Notes: a model not told the origin generated them from the letters alone. A stretch of 64,000 nt of DNA from Actinorhabdospora filicis (GCF_030269765.1 NZ_BSTX01000001.1:1059273-1123272), one strand, 5' to 3'. Counted from the stretch's first letter, positions 17,036 to 25,240 are shown. Translations and numbers: made by a program.

Positions 17036-17845
17036 ATGCCCGAGGGCCACGTCATCCATCGCCTGGCCGGGACTTACACCGACCGCTTCGGTGGCCGTGT
17101 GACCTCGGTCACGAGTCCACAAGGGAGGTTCGCGGCGAGCGCGAAGCTGCTCGACGGCTCGGTCTTCGAGGCGGCGGAGGCCTTCGGGAAGCACCTGTTC
17201 CTGGGCTTCGGCGACGCCGGGTGGGTGCGGGTGCACCTGGGCCTGTACGGCAAGGTCGCCTTCGCCGAGGGGCCGGGCGGGGCGGCGGTGGGGCAGGTGC
17301 GGCTGCGGGTGTCCACCTCGGACGGTCACGCCGACCTGCGGGGCCCGGCGGCCTGCGAGCTGATCGGTGAGGCCGAGCGCGAGGCGGTCCTGGACCGGCT
17401 CGGCCCGGATCCGCTGCGGGCCGACGCCGATCCGGAGCGGGCGTGGCGGCGGATCTCGCGTTCGCGGACCTCGATCGCGGCCCTGCTGATGAACCAGGAG
17501 GTCGTGGCGGGCGTGGGGAACATCTATCGCGCCGAGGTGTTGTTCCGGCATGGCGTGGACCCCTACCGCGAGGGCCGGAACGTGACGCGGGACGAGTGGG
17601 ACGCGATGTGGGCCGATCTGGTCGTGCTGATGCGCGCGGGGGTGGGCGCGGCGCGCATCGACACCGTCCGCGAGGAGCACACGCCGGAGGCGATGGGCCG
17701 CCCGCCGCGCGTGGACGACCACGGGGGCGAGGTCTACGTGTACCGGCGGGCGTCGATGCCGTGCCTGGTCTGCGGGACGCCGGTGGCGCAGGCCGACCTG
17801 GCCGCCCGCAACCTGTTCTGGTGCCCCTCCTGCCAGGAGGCATAG
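17036..17845 (+). CDS. Formamidopyrimidine-DNA glycosylase / endonuclease VIII (Nei2-like)
   Basis: A 269-residue base-excision repair enzyme. The mature N-terminus after Met removal is PEGHVIHRLA, supplying the catalytic Pro and Glu of the Fpg/Nei family. The helix-two-turn-helix LLMNQEVVAGVGNIYRAEVLF (written across residues about 156-176) and a C-terminal zinc finger with four cysteines (CLVCG and CPSC) complete the fold. PEGH and not PELPE points to the Nei2 branch, which removes oxidised pyrimidines. TTGGAG upstream supports the start. Confidence 0.94.
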   Translation: MPEGHVIHRLAGTYTDRFGGRVTSVTSPQGRFAASAKLLDGSVFEAAEAFGKHLFLGFGDAGWVRVHLGLYGKVAFAEGPGGAAVGQVRLRVSTSDGHADLRGPAACELIGEAEREAVLDRLGPDPLRADADPERAWRRISRSRTSIAALLMNQEVVAGVGNIYRAEVLFRHGVDPYREGRNVTRDEWDAMWADLVVLMRAGVGAARIDTVREEHTPEAMGRPPRVDDHGGEVYVYRRASMPCLVCGTPVAQADLAARNLFWCPSCQEA

Positions 17846-17873
17846 AAGTTCGTCTATGCGTGTTGGTCTCGGC

Positions 17874-18800
17874 ATGACCGAAGCGATGGACGCCTACAGC
17901 AGCATCGTCACCACCGTCGCCGACCGCATCCTGCCGAGCGTGGCCGCGCTGTCCGTGCGCGGCCGCCGGGGCCAGGGCTCCGGCTCGGCCTTCGCCTTCA
18001 CCGACGACGGATTCCTCCTCACCAGCGCACACGTGGTCACCGGCGCCGAGCACGGCACCGCCACCTTCTACGACGGCTCCAGCTCGCGCTTCGACGTGGT
18101 CGGCGCCGACACCCTGTCCGACCTGGCGGTCCTGCGCGCGCACGGCTCGCCCGCCCCGACCGCCGAACTCGGCGACGCCGACACCCTGCGCGTCGGGCAG
18201 CTCGTCATCGCCGTCGGCAACCCCATGGGCCTGGCCGGATCGGTGACCGCCGGGGTCGTCTCCGGCCTCGGGCGCTCCATCCCCGCGCGGGACGGACGGC
18301 ACGTCCGGCTCATCGACGACGTCATCCAGACCGACGCCGCCCTCAACCCGGGCAACTCCGGAGGCGCGCTGGCCGACTCCGCCGGGCGCGTCATCGGCGT
18401 CAACACCGCCGTCGCCGGATACGGGCTGGGCCTGGCCGTCCCGGTCAACGCCACTACCCGCCGCATCATCGGCGAGCTGATGTCGACCGGCCGCGTGCGC
18501 CGCGCGTGGCTGGGCGTGGCCGGGGTCCCGGTGCCGCTGCCCCCGCAGACCGCCGAGCGGCTCGGGCAGCGCCACGGGCTGCGGGTGGTCGAGGTCGTCC
18601 CGGAGAGCCCGGCCGGGGTCGCCGGGATCTACCTCGGCGACGTCCTGCTCTCGGCCGCCGGTGAGCACCTGACCTCGATGCAGACGCTCCAGCGGCTCAT
18701 GCTCGGGCCCGCCATCGGCAACCGGCTCCAGATCACCCTGCTGCGCAAGGGCGCGCTGGTGGACGTCGTGGTGGTGCCTACCCAGCTCGGGGTGAAGTGA
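17874..18800 (+). CDS. HtrA/DegP-like trypsin-family serine protease with PDZ domain
   Basis: A 308-residue protease of the S1C family. The triad is visible as His53 (SAHVV), Asp83 (SDLAV) and Ser162 (GNSGGA), followed by one PDZ domain (about 215-300; VVEVVPESPAGVAGIYLGD). No signal peptide or membrane anchor is present, so unlike most HtrA proteins it appears cytoplasmic unless a start was missed. The start is uncertain: ATG 17856 adds six residues, and neither has a convincing ribosome-binding site. The C-terminal 23 bp overlap the convergent ThuA gene. Confidence 0.92.
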   Translation: MTEAMDAYSSIVTTVADRILPSVAALSVRGRRGQGSGSAFAFTDDGFLLTSAHVVTGAEHGTATFYDGSSSRFDVVGADTLSDLAVLRAHGSPAPTAELGDADTLRVGQLVIAVGNPMGLAGSVTAGVVSGLGRSIPARDGRHVRLIDDVIQTDAALNPGNSGGALADSAGRVIGVNTAVAGYGLGLAVPVNATTRRIIGELMSTGRVRRAWLGVAGVPVPLPPQTAERLGQRHGLRVVEVVPESPAGVAGIYLGDVLLSAAGEHLTSMQTLQRLMLGPAIGNRLQITLLRKGALVDVVVVPTQLGVK

Positions 18801-19437
18801 CCGACCGAATGCCGCCGAGCAGGTGGGCGAGGAACGCCGGCTCGGCGAAGGACTCCTCGGTGTGCCCGAGGGCGGTGTAGAAGGAGCGCCCCTCGCCGAC
18901 CTCGCGGCACCAGGCGATCGGGTGATCGGCGCCGAAGGCCGCGCCCTCGTAGCCGCCCTCGTCCACGGTGAGCAGGACGCGCACCCGCCCGCGCGGGTTG
19001 GCCTCGAACTCGTACCACTCGTCCACGCGCTCCCACGTCCCACCGAGATGGGCGGTGGACGGGTGGTCGCGGTCCTCGACGCCGATCACCGCGGGCTGCA
19101 CGTGGGGATGGCGGGTGAACCACGTGCCGACGAGCTCGCCGAACCAGTCCCACCCGCGCTCGGTGGTGGACGCGGCGTGCACGCCCACGAACCCGCCGCC
19201 CGACTCGACGTACTCGCGGAAGGCGGTGCGCTGGGCGTCGTCGAAGACCACGCCCGAGCTGGACATGAAGACCACCGCGGCATAGCGCGCGAGATTGGCG
19301 CGGGTGAAGTCCGCGGCGTCCTCGGTGGCGTCGACGGCGAAGCCGTGCTCGTCCCCCAGCCGCGCCACGGCGGCGATCCCGGCGGGGATCGAGTCGTGCC
19401 GGAAGCCGGTGGTCTTGGAGAAGACGAGCAGGCGCAT
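18778..19437 (-). CDS. ThuA-like domain protein
   Basis: A 219-residue protein with the glutamine-amidotransferase-like ThuA fold: MRLLVFSKTTGFRHDSIPAG at the N-terminus, AAVVFMSSSGVVFDD, ESGGGFVGVHAAS and the C-terminal FYTALGHTEESF with conserved His. ThuA-type proteins occur in trehalose/disaccharide utilisation clusters, where they act on oxidised sugars. No sugar transporter is nearby. A perfect 14-bp LacI-type palindrome lies 21 bp upstream of the start, supporting sugar-responsive control. Confidence 0.92.
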   Translation of the reverse strand: MRLLVFSKTTGFRHDSIPAGIAAVARLGDEHGFAVDATEDAADFTRANLARYAAVVFMSSSGVVFDDAQRTAFREYVESGGGFVGVHAASTTERGWDWFGELVGTWFTRHPHVQPAVIGVEDRDHPSTAHLGGTWERVDEWYEFEANPRGRVRVLLTVDEGGYEGAAFGADHPIAWCREVGEGRSFYTALGHTEESFAEPAFLAHLLGGIRSVTSPRAG

Positions 19438-19457
19438 CCGGCGATCCTAACCGGCTT

Positions 19458-19471
19458 GGCAAGCGCTTGCC
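19458..19471. promoter_or_regulatory. LacI-type operator upstream of the ThuA gene
   Basis: GGCAAGCGCTTGCC is a perfect palindrome with the central CG and AAnCGnTT core of actinobacterial LacI-family operators. It sits 21-34 bp upstream of the ThuA start codon. It differs from the operators of the LacI gene at 20575, so another LacI regulator probably acts here. Confidence 0.65.
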
Positions 19472-19534
19472 GGACTTCCCCCGGGAGCATCGGCGGTTTA
19501 GGCTCCCGACGGCCGATCGACCGAAGGGGAAGCC

Positions 19535-20422
19535 ATGACCGACTTCGAGATCCGCACCGCCACCGAGGACTACGACCCGCAGATGGTCGCCGTCTTCCGG
19601 GAGGCCTTCCCCGCGCTGGTGATCAACACCGGGTCGCTGGCGCACAGCCGCGCCACCGTCGGCGGGTACGGGGCCCTCATCGCCTTCCGCGACGGCGAGG
19701 CGGTGGGCGTGGGCACGACCGGATACCCGGCCTGGTCGGCCCAGCGCGAGGGCTCCATCAGCCTCGGCGTCCTGCCGGACGCCCGGCGGGCGGGCATCGG
19801 CTCGGCCCTACTGGAGCGCCTGGTCGCCCACCACCGCGCGGACGGCGGCGGCGCGATGCGGGCCGCCGTGCGCAACGCCGAGTTCCTGGCCTGGGCCGAA
19901 AAGCGCGGCTGGCGGCCCGGGCGCACCTCCCGCGTCTCGCGCTGCGAGCTGTCCGAACTGCCGCCCGCCCCGGACGTCCCGGCGGACGTGCGGATCGTCC
20001 CGCTGTCGGAGGTGGCCGACCTGCGGGCGGTGCACACCGCCGACGCCCTCGCCACGAGCGACATCCCCGGCAATCCCGTCGGGCCCATCCCGTTCGAGGG
20101 CTGGCGCGACTTCCTGCTGACCGACCCGCGCATGGACACCGGCCTGAGCCTGGTCGCCTACATCGGCGAGGACGTGGCCGCCATGACCTACATCCACCGC
20201 GCCGGGGAGCGGGTCAACTCCGCCTTCACCGGCACCCACCCCGGCCACCGCGGACGCGGGCTGGCCACGTTGCTCAAGGCCCTCGCCCTGCACGGCGCCG
20301 CCGGGGCGGGCGCGACGGTGGCCTTCACCAACAACGACAGCAAGAACGCGCCGATGCTCGCGGTCAACACCCGGCTCGGCTACCGGCCCTTCGTGGAGAT
20401 GACCACCGTCCAGCTGGACTAA
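19535..20422 (+). CDS. GNAT-family N-acetyltransferase with two acetyltransferase halves
   Basis: A 295-residue protein with tandem GNAT folds. The N-terminal one has the acetyl-CoA loop LGVLPDARRAGIGSALLERL (about 73-92). The C-terminal one has GHRGRGLATLLKALAL (about 231-246) and NDSKNAPMLAVNTRLGYRPF. This double arrangement resembles mycothiol-synthase-like and antibiotic-acetylating proteins, but the substrate is unknown. GAAGGGGAAG precedes the ATG, and TAGGCT at 19499-19504 is a plausible -10. It is followed by a strong hairpin. Confidence 0.92.
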   Translation: MTDFEIRTATEDYDPQMVAVFREAFPALVINTGSLAHSRATVGGYGALIAFRDGEAVGVGTTGYPAWSAQREGSISLGVLPDARRAGIGSALLERLVAHHRADGGGAMRAAVRNAEFLAWAEKRGWRPGRTSRVSRCELSELPPAPDVPADVRIVPLSEVADLRAVHTADALATSDIPGNPVGPIPFEGWRDFLLTDPRMDTGLSLVAYIGEDVAAMTYIHRAGERVNSAFTGTHPGHRGRGLATLLKALALHGAAGAGATVAFTNNDSKNAPMLAVNTRLGYRPFVEMTTVQLD

Positions 20423-20444
20423 TCCGGCCATAACCCGCCGAAGC

Positions 20445-20477
20445 CACGGGATCCCTTGCGACATAAGGGATCCCGTG
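20445..20477 (+). terminator. Strong hairpin terminator after the GNAT gene
   Basis: CACGGGATCCCTT (20445-20457) and AAGGGATCCCGTG (20465-20477) form a perfect 13-bp stem with a 7-nt loop, 23 bp after the GNAT stop. There is no T-tract, as is common in high-GC genomes. Confidence 0.7.
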
Positions 20478-20527
20478 TGACGCAAGGAACCGCCTATCGA
20501 GTGGCGCCGGGACGGGCCGCTCGCGTA

Positions 20528-20560
20528 CTGTATCGATACAGAGGAACTGGATCGATACAG
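20528..20560. promoter_or_regulatory. Twin LacI-family operators before the regulator gene
   Basis: CTGTATCGATACAG (20528-20541) is a perfect 14-bp palindrome. CTGGATCGATACAG (20547-20560) is a second copy with one mismatch, 19 bp centre to centre (about two helical turns). Both end 14 bp before the LacI-family start codon, as expected for cooperative autorepression. Confidence 0.75.
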
Positions 20561-20574
20561 AAAGGGGTGGCCAC

Positions 20575-21630
20575 ATGCGACCGACGCTTCAGACCGTCGC
20601 CGACGCCGTCGGCGTTTCGCGCAGCACCGTCAGCAACGCCTACAGCCGCCCCGATCAGCTGTCCACCGATCTGCGGGACCGGATCCTGTCCGCCGCCCGC
20701 GACCTCGGCTACGCCGGCCCCAACCCGACCGCGCGCTCGCTGCGCCGCGGCCGCGCCGGAGCCATCGGCGTCCTGTTCACCACCGGGCTGTCCTACGCCT
20801 TCTCCGACCCCTACGCGGTGCAGTTCCTGCGCGGCCTGGCCGAGTCGGTCGAACGCCACGACACCGGCATGCTGCTGATCCCCATGTCCAACACCGACGA
20901 AGAGGCCAGCGCACGCGCGGTCGCCGACGCGGTGGTGGACGGGTTCTGCGTCTACTGCGTCCCCGAGTGGCACGCCTCGCTGGCCGCGATGCGCGACCGG
21001 CAGCTGCCCGTGGTGACCACCGAGATCCGCGACGACCACCGCGGCGACGAGATCCAGGTCGGCATCGCCGAGCGGCCCGCGATGGCCGCCGCCGCCCGCC
21101 ACCTGCACGCGCTCGGCCACCGCGACGTGGCCGTGCTGATCGCCGACATGGCCCCGGCGACCGCCGCCGGGCCGCTGCGCGTGGACTCCCCCGACGCCAT
21201 CCGCTACTACGTCGACCGCGAACGCGCACACGGCGTCGCCGAGGTCTTCCCCTGGGCCGAGGTCACACTGATCAACGCCGCAGGGAACTCCCGGGGCGCC
21301 GGTGCCGCCGCGGCCGCCCACGTCCTGGACCGGGCCGAACGCCCCACGGCGATCCTGGCCTGCTCCGACGTCCTCGCCCTCGGTGCCCTCGACGCGGTGG
21401 CCGCTCGCGGCCTGCGCGCGGGCGCCGACATCTCGGTCACGGGTTTCGACGACGTACCCGAGGCCGCCCGAGCCGGGCTCACCTCCGTCCGGCAACCCTC
21501 CGTCAGCAAGGGCGCGCTCGCCGGTGAGCTGCTGCTCGAAAACAAGCGGGAGACGGCCGACCGCCGTGTGCTCCTGCCGACCGAACTGATCGTCCGGGCC
21601 TCAACCGGGCCCGCGCCATCGAGGAGTTGA
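20575..21630 (+). CDS. LacI-family transcriptional regulator
   Basis: A 351-residue regulator. The N-terminal HTH and hinge helix read RPTLQTVADAVGVSRSTVSN AYSRP (residues 2-26), followed by a periplasmic-binding-protein-like effector domain with GAIGVLF, the TAILACSDVLALG segment and ISVTGFDDVPEAARAGLTSVRQP. Such proteins bind a sugar or nucleoside effector; it is not clear which. Two operator-like palindromes precede it. No transporter or catabolic operon adjoins, so its targets beyond itself are unknown, the small gene 21637 and the aldo/keto reductase being the nearest. Confidence 0.94.
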   Translation: MRPTLQTVADAVGVSRSTVSNAYSRPDQLSTDLRDRILSAARDLGYAGPNPTARSLRRGRAGAIGVLFTTGLSYAFSDPYAVQFLRGLAESVERHDTGMLLIPMSNTDEEASARAVADAVVDGFCVYCVPEWHASLAAMRDRQLPVVTTEIRDDHRGDEIQVGIAERPAMAAAARHLHALGHRDVAVLIADMAPATAAGPLRVDSPDAIRYYVDRERAHGVAEVFPWAEVTLINAAGNSRGAGAAAAAHVLDRAERPTAILACSDVLALGALDAVAARGLRAGADISVTGFDDVPEAARAGLTSVRQPSVSKGALAGELLLENKRETADRRVLLPTELIVRASTGPAPSRS

Positions 21631-21636
21631 CACTCA

Positions 21637-21822
21637 ATGGACCTGCACCCGCTCGGTGTGCTCGCCGTCGACGCCACCCGCCGCCACGTGACCTCGGCCC
21701 TGCCGAACGCGCCCGTCGTCCCGCCCCGCCAGCCCCGCCGCCCCGGCAGGGTGCGCATCGGTGCCGCCGGGACGCTGCGCCGGATCGCCGACCGGCTCGA
21801 CACCCGCCGTCCGGCCCGCTAG
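21637..21822 (+). CDS. Small basic hypothetical protein
   Basis: A 61-residue frame beginning 6 bp after the LacI stop, MDLHPLGVLAVDATRRHVTS onward, ending in an Arg-rich helix (TLRRIADRLDTRRPAR). No ribosome-binding site is obvious, and it would rely on coupling to the regulator gene. It is followed by a strong bidirectional terminator, consistent with being the last gene of that transcript. Coding status is tentative. Confidence 0.4.
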   Translation: MDLHPLGVLAVDATRRHVTSALPNAPVVPPRQPRRPGRVRIGAAGTLRRIADRLDTRRPAR

Positions 21823-21841
21823 AGCCTTCACCCTTCCCCCC

Positions 21842-21892
21842 AAAAGAGCCGCCCGCCCCGACCTCGCCATGGAGTCGGGACGGGCGGCTTTT
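21842..21892. terminator. Bidirectional terminator between LacI operon and aldo/keto reductase
   Basis: GCCGCCCGCCCCGAC (21848-21862) pairs with GTCGGGACGGGCGGC (21874-21888) with one mismatch. It is flanked by AAAA on the left (21842-21845) and TTTT on the right (21889-21892), so a U-tract follows the stem on both strands. It ends the plus-strand LacI transcript and the convergent reductase transcript. Confidence 0.85.
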
Positions 21893-21896
21893 CGCC

Positions 21897-22892
21897 TCAG
21901 ACGTCGACGATGAGGGCGTCGATCGCGTTCAGCTCCTCGGTGGTGAAGTCCATGTTGGCCACCGCGCCGACATTGGCCTCCAGCTGCGCCACGCTGCTGG
22001 CGCCGATGATGACGCTGGTCATGCGCTCGTCGCGCAGGGCCCACGCCAGGGCCATCTGCGCCAGGCTCTGGCCGCGCCGGGCCGCCAGGTCGTTGAGGCC
22101 GCGCACCATGCCCATCGTCGCCTCCGACAGGGCCGACTCGTTCAGGAAGTGGCTGGTGCGGACGCGCGAGTCGTCAGGGACGCCCTTCAGGTAGCGGTCG
22201 GTGAGCAGGCCCTGCGCGAGCGGGCTGTAGGCGATGCACCCGGCGCCGGCGTCGGCCAGCGCGTCCAGCAGCCGGTCGCGCTCGGTCCAGCGGTTCAGCA
22301 TCGAGTACGCGGGCTGGTTGATCAGCAGCGGCGTGCCCAGGTCGCGCAGGATCGCCGCGGCGGCGACGGTCTGCTCGGCGGTGTAGTTGGAGATGCCCAC
22401 GTAGAGCGCCTTGCCCGCGCGGACCACGGCGTCCAGCGCGCCCATGGTCTCCTCAAGGGGCGTGTCGGGGTCGGGCCGGTGGTGGTAGAAGACGTCGACG
22501 TAGTCCAGGCCCATGCGCTTGAGGGACTGGTCGAGGCTGGACACCAGGTACTTGCGCGAACCCCACTCGCCATAGGGCCCGGGCCACATCAGGTACCCGG
22601 CCTTGGTGGAGATGACCAGCTCGTCGCGGTACGGGCGCAGGCCGGCGTCCAGGACGCGGCCGAAGTTCTCCTCGGCCGAGCCGGGCGGCGGCCCGTAGTT
22701 GTTGGCCAGGTCGATGTGGGTGACGCCGAGGTCGAAGGCGCGCAGGATGATCTCGCGCTGGGTCTCGATGGGACGCGCGTGGCCGAAGTTGTGCCACAGC
22801 CCCAGGGAGACCGCCGGGAGGCGCAGGCCGGAGCGTCCGGCCCGGCGGTAGGACATCGTGTCGTATCGCTTGGGATCGGGGAGGTAAGTCAC
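21897..22892 (-). CDS. Aldo/keto reductase (YghZ/KvbetaR-like)
   Basis: A 331-residue NADPH-dependent oxidoreductase with a TIM-barrel fold. The tetrad can be seen in DLANNYG (Asp, Tyr), STKAGY (Lys) and FYHHRPD (His). The insert MSYRRAGRSGLRLPAVSLGL and the ending VIIGASSVAQLEANVGA fit the YghZ (L-glyceraldehyde 3-phosphate reductase) subfamily, which is the most likely activity. It is convergent with the LacI gene across a bidirectional terminator and transcribed alone. Confidence 0.93.
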   Translation of the reverse strand: MTYLPDPKRYDTMSYRRAGRSGLRLPAVSLGLWHNFGHARPIETQREIILRAFDLGVTHIDLANNYGPPPGSAEENFGRVLDAGLRPYRDELVISTKAGYLMWPGPYGEWGSRKYLVSSLDQSLKRMGLDYVDVFYHHRPDPDTPLEETMGALDAVVRAGKALYVGISNYTAEQTVAAAAILRDLGTPLLINQPAYSMLNRWTERDRLLDALADAGAGCIAYSPLAQGLLTDRYLKGVPDDSRVRTSHFLNESALSEATMGMVRGLNDLAARRGQSLAQMALAWALRDERMTSVIIGASSVAQLEANVGAVANMDFTTEELNAIDALIVDV

Positions 22893-23003
22893 GGAAAAGA
22901 GGCTATCGGTGATCGTCCACGGCCGCCGAGATTCGAGATCGCACCGCCACTGGCAGCATTTCCTAGTTAACAGATAGGATCAGTGTGATCTGCGGAGGTG
23001 CGC

Positions 23004-23480
23004 GTGTTCTCCTTTCCCAACCCCGTGAACGAGGTGGCCGCCCGGGTGGTGGCCGCCGGCGTCGTCCTGCTCTCGGTGGTGACCATCGCGGCCGATCTCC
23101 CGTGGCTGACGGCCGTCATCGCCTACGGCTTCCTCGCCCGCGTCGCCGCCGGGCCCCGCTTCAGCCCGCTCGGGCTGCTCGCCACCCGCGTCATCGCGCC
23201 GCGCCTGGGCGAGCCGAAGCCCGTCCCCGGGCCGCCGAAGCGCTTCGCGCAGGCCATGGGCGCGGCGATGTCGCTGGCCGCGCTGGTGCTGGTGATCGTG
23301 GGCGCGACCACCGCCGCCTACATCGTCCTGGGCGGCCTGGCCGCGGCGGCGTTCCTGGAGGCCGCCTTCGCGCTGTGCCTGGGCTGCAAGATCTTCGCGC
23401 TGGGCATGCGCCTGGGCCTGGTGCCCGAAGAGGTGTGCGCCGAGTGCAACGACATCTGGGCGCGCGCCGGGGCCGCCTAG
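23004..23480 (+). CDS. DUF4395 family membrane protein
   Basis: A 158-residue protein with about four hydrophobic segments. The opening MFSFPNPVNEVAARVVAAGV and the CLGCKIFALGMRLGLV ... EEVCAECN cysteine clusters near the C-terminus are DUF4395 hallmarks. In mycobacteria such genes neighbour thiosulfate sulfurtransferase or thioredoxin genes, suggesting a sulfur or redox role. GTG 23004 is preferred because GGAGG lies 5 nt upstream; GTG 22998 overlaps that site. It is convergent with the SGNH hydrolase. Confidence 0.88.
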   Translation: MFSFPNPVNEVAARVVAAGVVLLSVVTIAADLPWLTAVIAYGFLARVAAGPRFSPLGLLATRVIAPRLGEPKPVPGPPKRFAQAMGAAMSLAALVLVIVGATTAAYIVLGGLAAAAFLEAAFALCLGCKIFALGMRLGLVPEEVCAECNDIWARAGAA

Positions 23481-23500
23481 ACGGCCCCGGCGGTCTTCGC

Positions 23501-24343
23501 TCAGAGGGCCTCGGCGATCCGTTCGGCGACGGCCGCCATACCCGAGGCGTTCGGGTGCACCGGCGCGGCCGGGCGGGTCGGGATCACGGCCTCGACCCAG
23601 CGCTCGGCGCCGGGGGCGCAGATGTCGTGGCCGCGCTCCCACACGTCGACGAACTCCGCGCCGTGCTCACCGGCGACCCGGCCGAGCATGTCGTTCAGCG
23701 CGCGGTTGACGCCGTCCAGGTACGGGACGTCGCCCTTGCCGAGGGTGGCCCGCCACCAGCAGCCGCCGGACGCCGGGAGCAGCGCCGGGTAGCCCACCAG
23801 CAGCACGCGCGCGCCGGGCGCGCGCTCGTGGACGGCGTCCAGCGCGGCCGCCACGTCCTCGGCCACGTCCCCGATGCGGGTGCGCAGCTCGTCCTTCCCG
23901 TCCTTGACGTAGTGGCGGCGGCAAGGGTCGCCCCACGGGTCGACGAGGCCTTTGGAGAGGCACGTGAGCAGGACGTCCATGAAGCCGACGTCGTTTCCGC
24001 TGATCCCGATGGTGACCAGATCGGTGCCGGGGCCGATCGCGTCGAGCTGGGGCGCGTTGGTGCCCCAGAAGGTGCTCTGCGGCGACCAGAAGCCGTGGGT
24101 CGTGGCGCCGGAGCAGGAGACGTCGGTGAGGCGGGCGCCGGTCTCGCGCGCCAGCAGCGACGGGTAGTTGCGGTCGGACCGCAGGCAGCCCGGGACGTCC
24201 CAGGTCTGGCCGGGGATGAGCGGCCCGGCGGTGAAGGAATCGCCGAGGGCGACGTAGTCGACGGGATCGGCGGCGTGTGCGGCCGTGGGCACTAACGCGA
24301 CGAGGCAGGCCGAGGCGACGGCCAGCAGGCGGCTCAAGCGCAT
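23501..24343 (-). CDS. Secreted SGNH/GDSL-family esterase
   Basis: A 280-residue exported lipase/esterase. The signal peptide is residues 1-24 (ending TAAHA). The catalytic blocks are the Ser in YVALGDSFTAG, Gly in DVSCSGATT, Asn in GISGNDVGF and the His in HPNASGM near the C-terminus. Seven or eight cysteines in the mature part suggest three disulfides as in the Streptomyces scabies esterase and Streptomyces rimosus lipase group. A TetR-type palindrome lies just upstream of the start codon. Confidence 0.93.
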   Translation of the reverse strand: MRLSRLLAVASACLVALVPTAAHAADPVDYVALGDSFTAGPLIPGQTWDVPGCLRSDRNYPSLLARETGARLTDVSCSGATTHGFWSPQSTFWGTNAPQLDAIGPGTDLVTIGISGNDVGFMDVLLTCLSKGLVDPWGDPCRRHYVKDGKDELRTRIGDVAEDVAAALDAVHERAPGARVLLVGYPALLPASGGCWWRATLGKGDVPYLDGVNRALNDMLGRVAGEHGAEFVDVWERGHDICAPGAERWVEAVIPTRPAAPVHPNASGMAAVAERIAEAL

Positions 24344-24353
24344 GACAACTCCC

Positions 24354-24369
24354 TACTTACCGGTAGGTA
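24354..24369. promoter_or_regulatory. Quasi-palindromic operator upstream of the SGNH hydrolase
   Basis: TACTTACCGGTAGGTA matches its reverse complement at 14 of 16 positions and centres on CCGG, resembling the TACCnACCGGTnGGTA sites bound by TetR-family lipid/esterase regulators. It lies 11-26 bp upstream of the start codon. The cognate regulator is not in the window. Confidence 0.5.
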
Positions 24370-24465
24370 ACGGTGTGACCGCAGAGTATGGAGCCGCCGG
24401 GGCGGTGTCAACTGTGGACCGGGTGGGTATGAGCAGATGACGTACCCCCCGGAAAGGTGCTCATC

Positions 24466-24777
24466 ATGGCGCTGTATCGCTACCGCTATCGCGGCGGTTC
24501 GGTGGCCGCCCGCGTGGTGTCCACGGTCTTCGGCATCATCGCGTTCATCCTCGCCCTGCACATCGTGTTCGTGCTCCTCGCGGCCAACGAGACCAACACC
24601 ATCGTGAACACGGTCAAGCACATGGCGGACTTCCTGGCCGCCTGGTTCAAGAACATGTTCACCCTCGGCGACGCCCGGCTCCAGGCACTGCTGAACTACG
24701 GCCTGGCCGCCATCGTCTACCTGGCGATCGGCGGGATCATCGGCGGGCTCATCGACCGGCGCTGGCCGGACGACTGA
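24466..24777 (+). CDS. Small membrane protein of unknown function
   Basis: A 103-residue protein with two transmembrane helices, at about residues 13-37 (VVSTVFGIIAFILALHIVFV) and 77-97 (LAAIVYLAIGGIIGGLI), and a basic N-terminus MALYRYRYRGG. ATG 24466 is chosen over GTG 24457 because GGAAAGG lies 8 nt upstream of it. Homologous short proteins are widespread in actinobacteria without known role. It is transcribed alone and ends at a perfect hairpin shared with the HxlR gene. Confidence 0.8.
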   Translation: MALYRYRYRGGSVAARVVSTVFGIIAFILALHIVFVLLAANETNTIVNTVKHMADFLAAWFKNMFTLGDARLQALLNYGLAAIVYLAIGGIIGGLIDRRWPDD

Positions 24778-24795
24778 TCCACATGCCCGGACGCG

Positions 24796-24822
24796 GGGCC
24801 GGAGGCCGATGGCCTCCGGCCC
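24796..24822. terminator. Hairpin terminator between convergent genes
   Basis: GGGCCGGAGGCC (24796-24807) and GGCCTCCGGCCC (24811-24822) form a perfect 12-bp stem with a 3-nt loop, followed by TTCCTATTT on the plus strand. It lies between the stops of the small membrane protein (24777) and the HxlR gene (24826). Confidence 0.8.
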
Positions 24823-24825
24823 TTC

Positions 24826-25215
24826 CTATTTCGCGTCGTAGCGCTCGCGGGCGGCCACGATCTCGTCGTACTCGCCTTCGAGGAGCTCGATGATGGCGAA
24901 CTGGCGGTCGGCGACCCGGCGTCCCAGCGGGGTCAGGCTGTACTCCACGTGCGGCGGGATCGTGTTCTGCGCCTCGCGCACGACCATGCCGTCGCGCTCC
25001 AGCCCCTGGAGGGTCTGGGACAGCATCTTCTCGCTGACCCCGTCCACGCGGCGGCGCAGCGCGTTGAACCGGTAGGTCCCCTCGCGCAGCGCGACCAGCG
25101 CCAGTGAGCCCCACTTCCCGGACACCAGCTCGTGCGTGTGCCGCGAGGGGCAGTTCTTGTCGAAGACGTCGACCACCCACTTGGCGGTGTCTCCGCTGTC
25201 GTCCGTCCCGCTCAT
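24826..25215 (-). CDS. HxlR-family regulator, QorR-like
   Basis: A 129-residue winged-helix regulator. The core CPSRHTHELVSGKWGSLALV plus RRVDGVSEKMLSQTLQGLERDGMVVRE is the HxlR fold, and the lone Cys ahead of it (KNCPS, about residue 20) is the position used for redox sensing in QorR/HypR-type members. It is divergent from an NAD(P)H:quinone-oxidoreductase-like gene, the usual QorR target, with repeated GTACTA sites between. ATG 25227 is an alternative start four codons upstream. Confidence 0.92.
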   Translation of the reverse strand: MSGTDDSGDTAKWVVDVFDKNCPSRHTHELVSGKWGSLALVALREGTYRFNALRRRVDGVSEKMLSQTLQGLERDGMVVREAQNTIPPHVEYSLTPLGRRVADRQFAIIELLEGEYDEIVAARERYDAK

Positions 25216-25240
25216 GACCGCGATCATACTCCCCCGGGTT

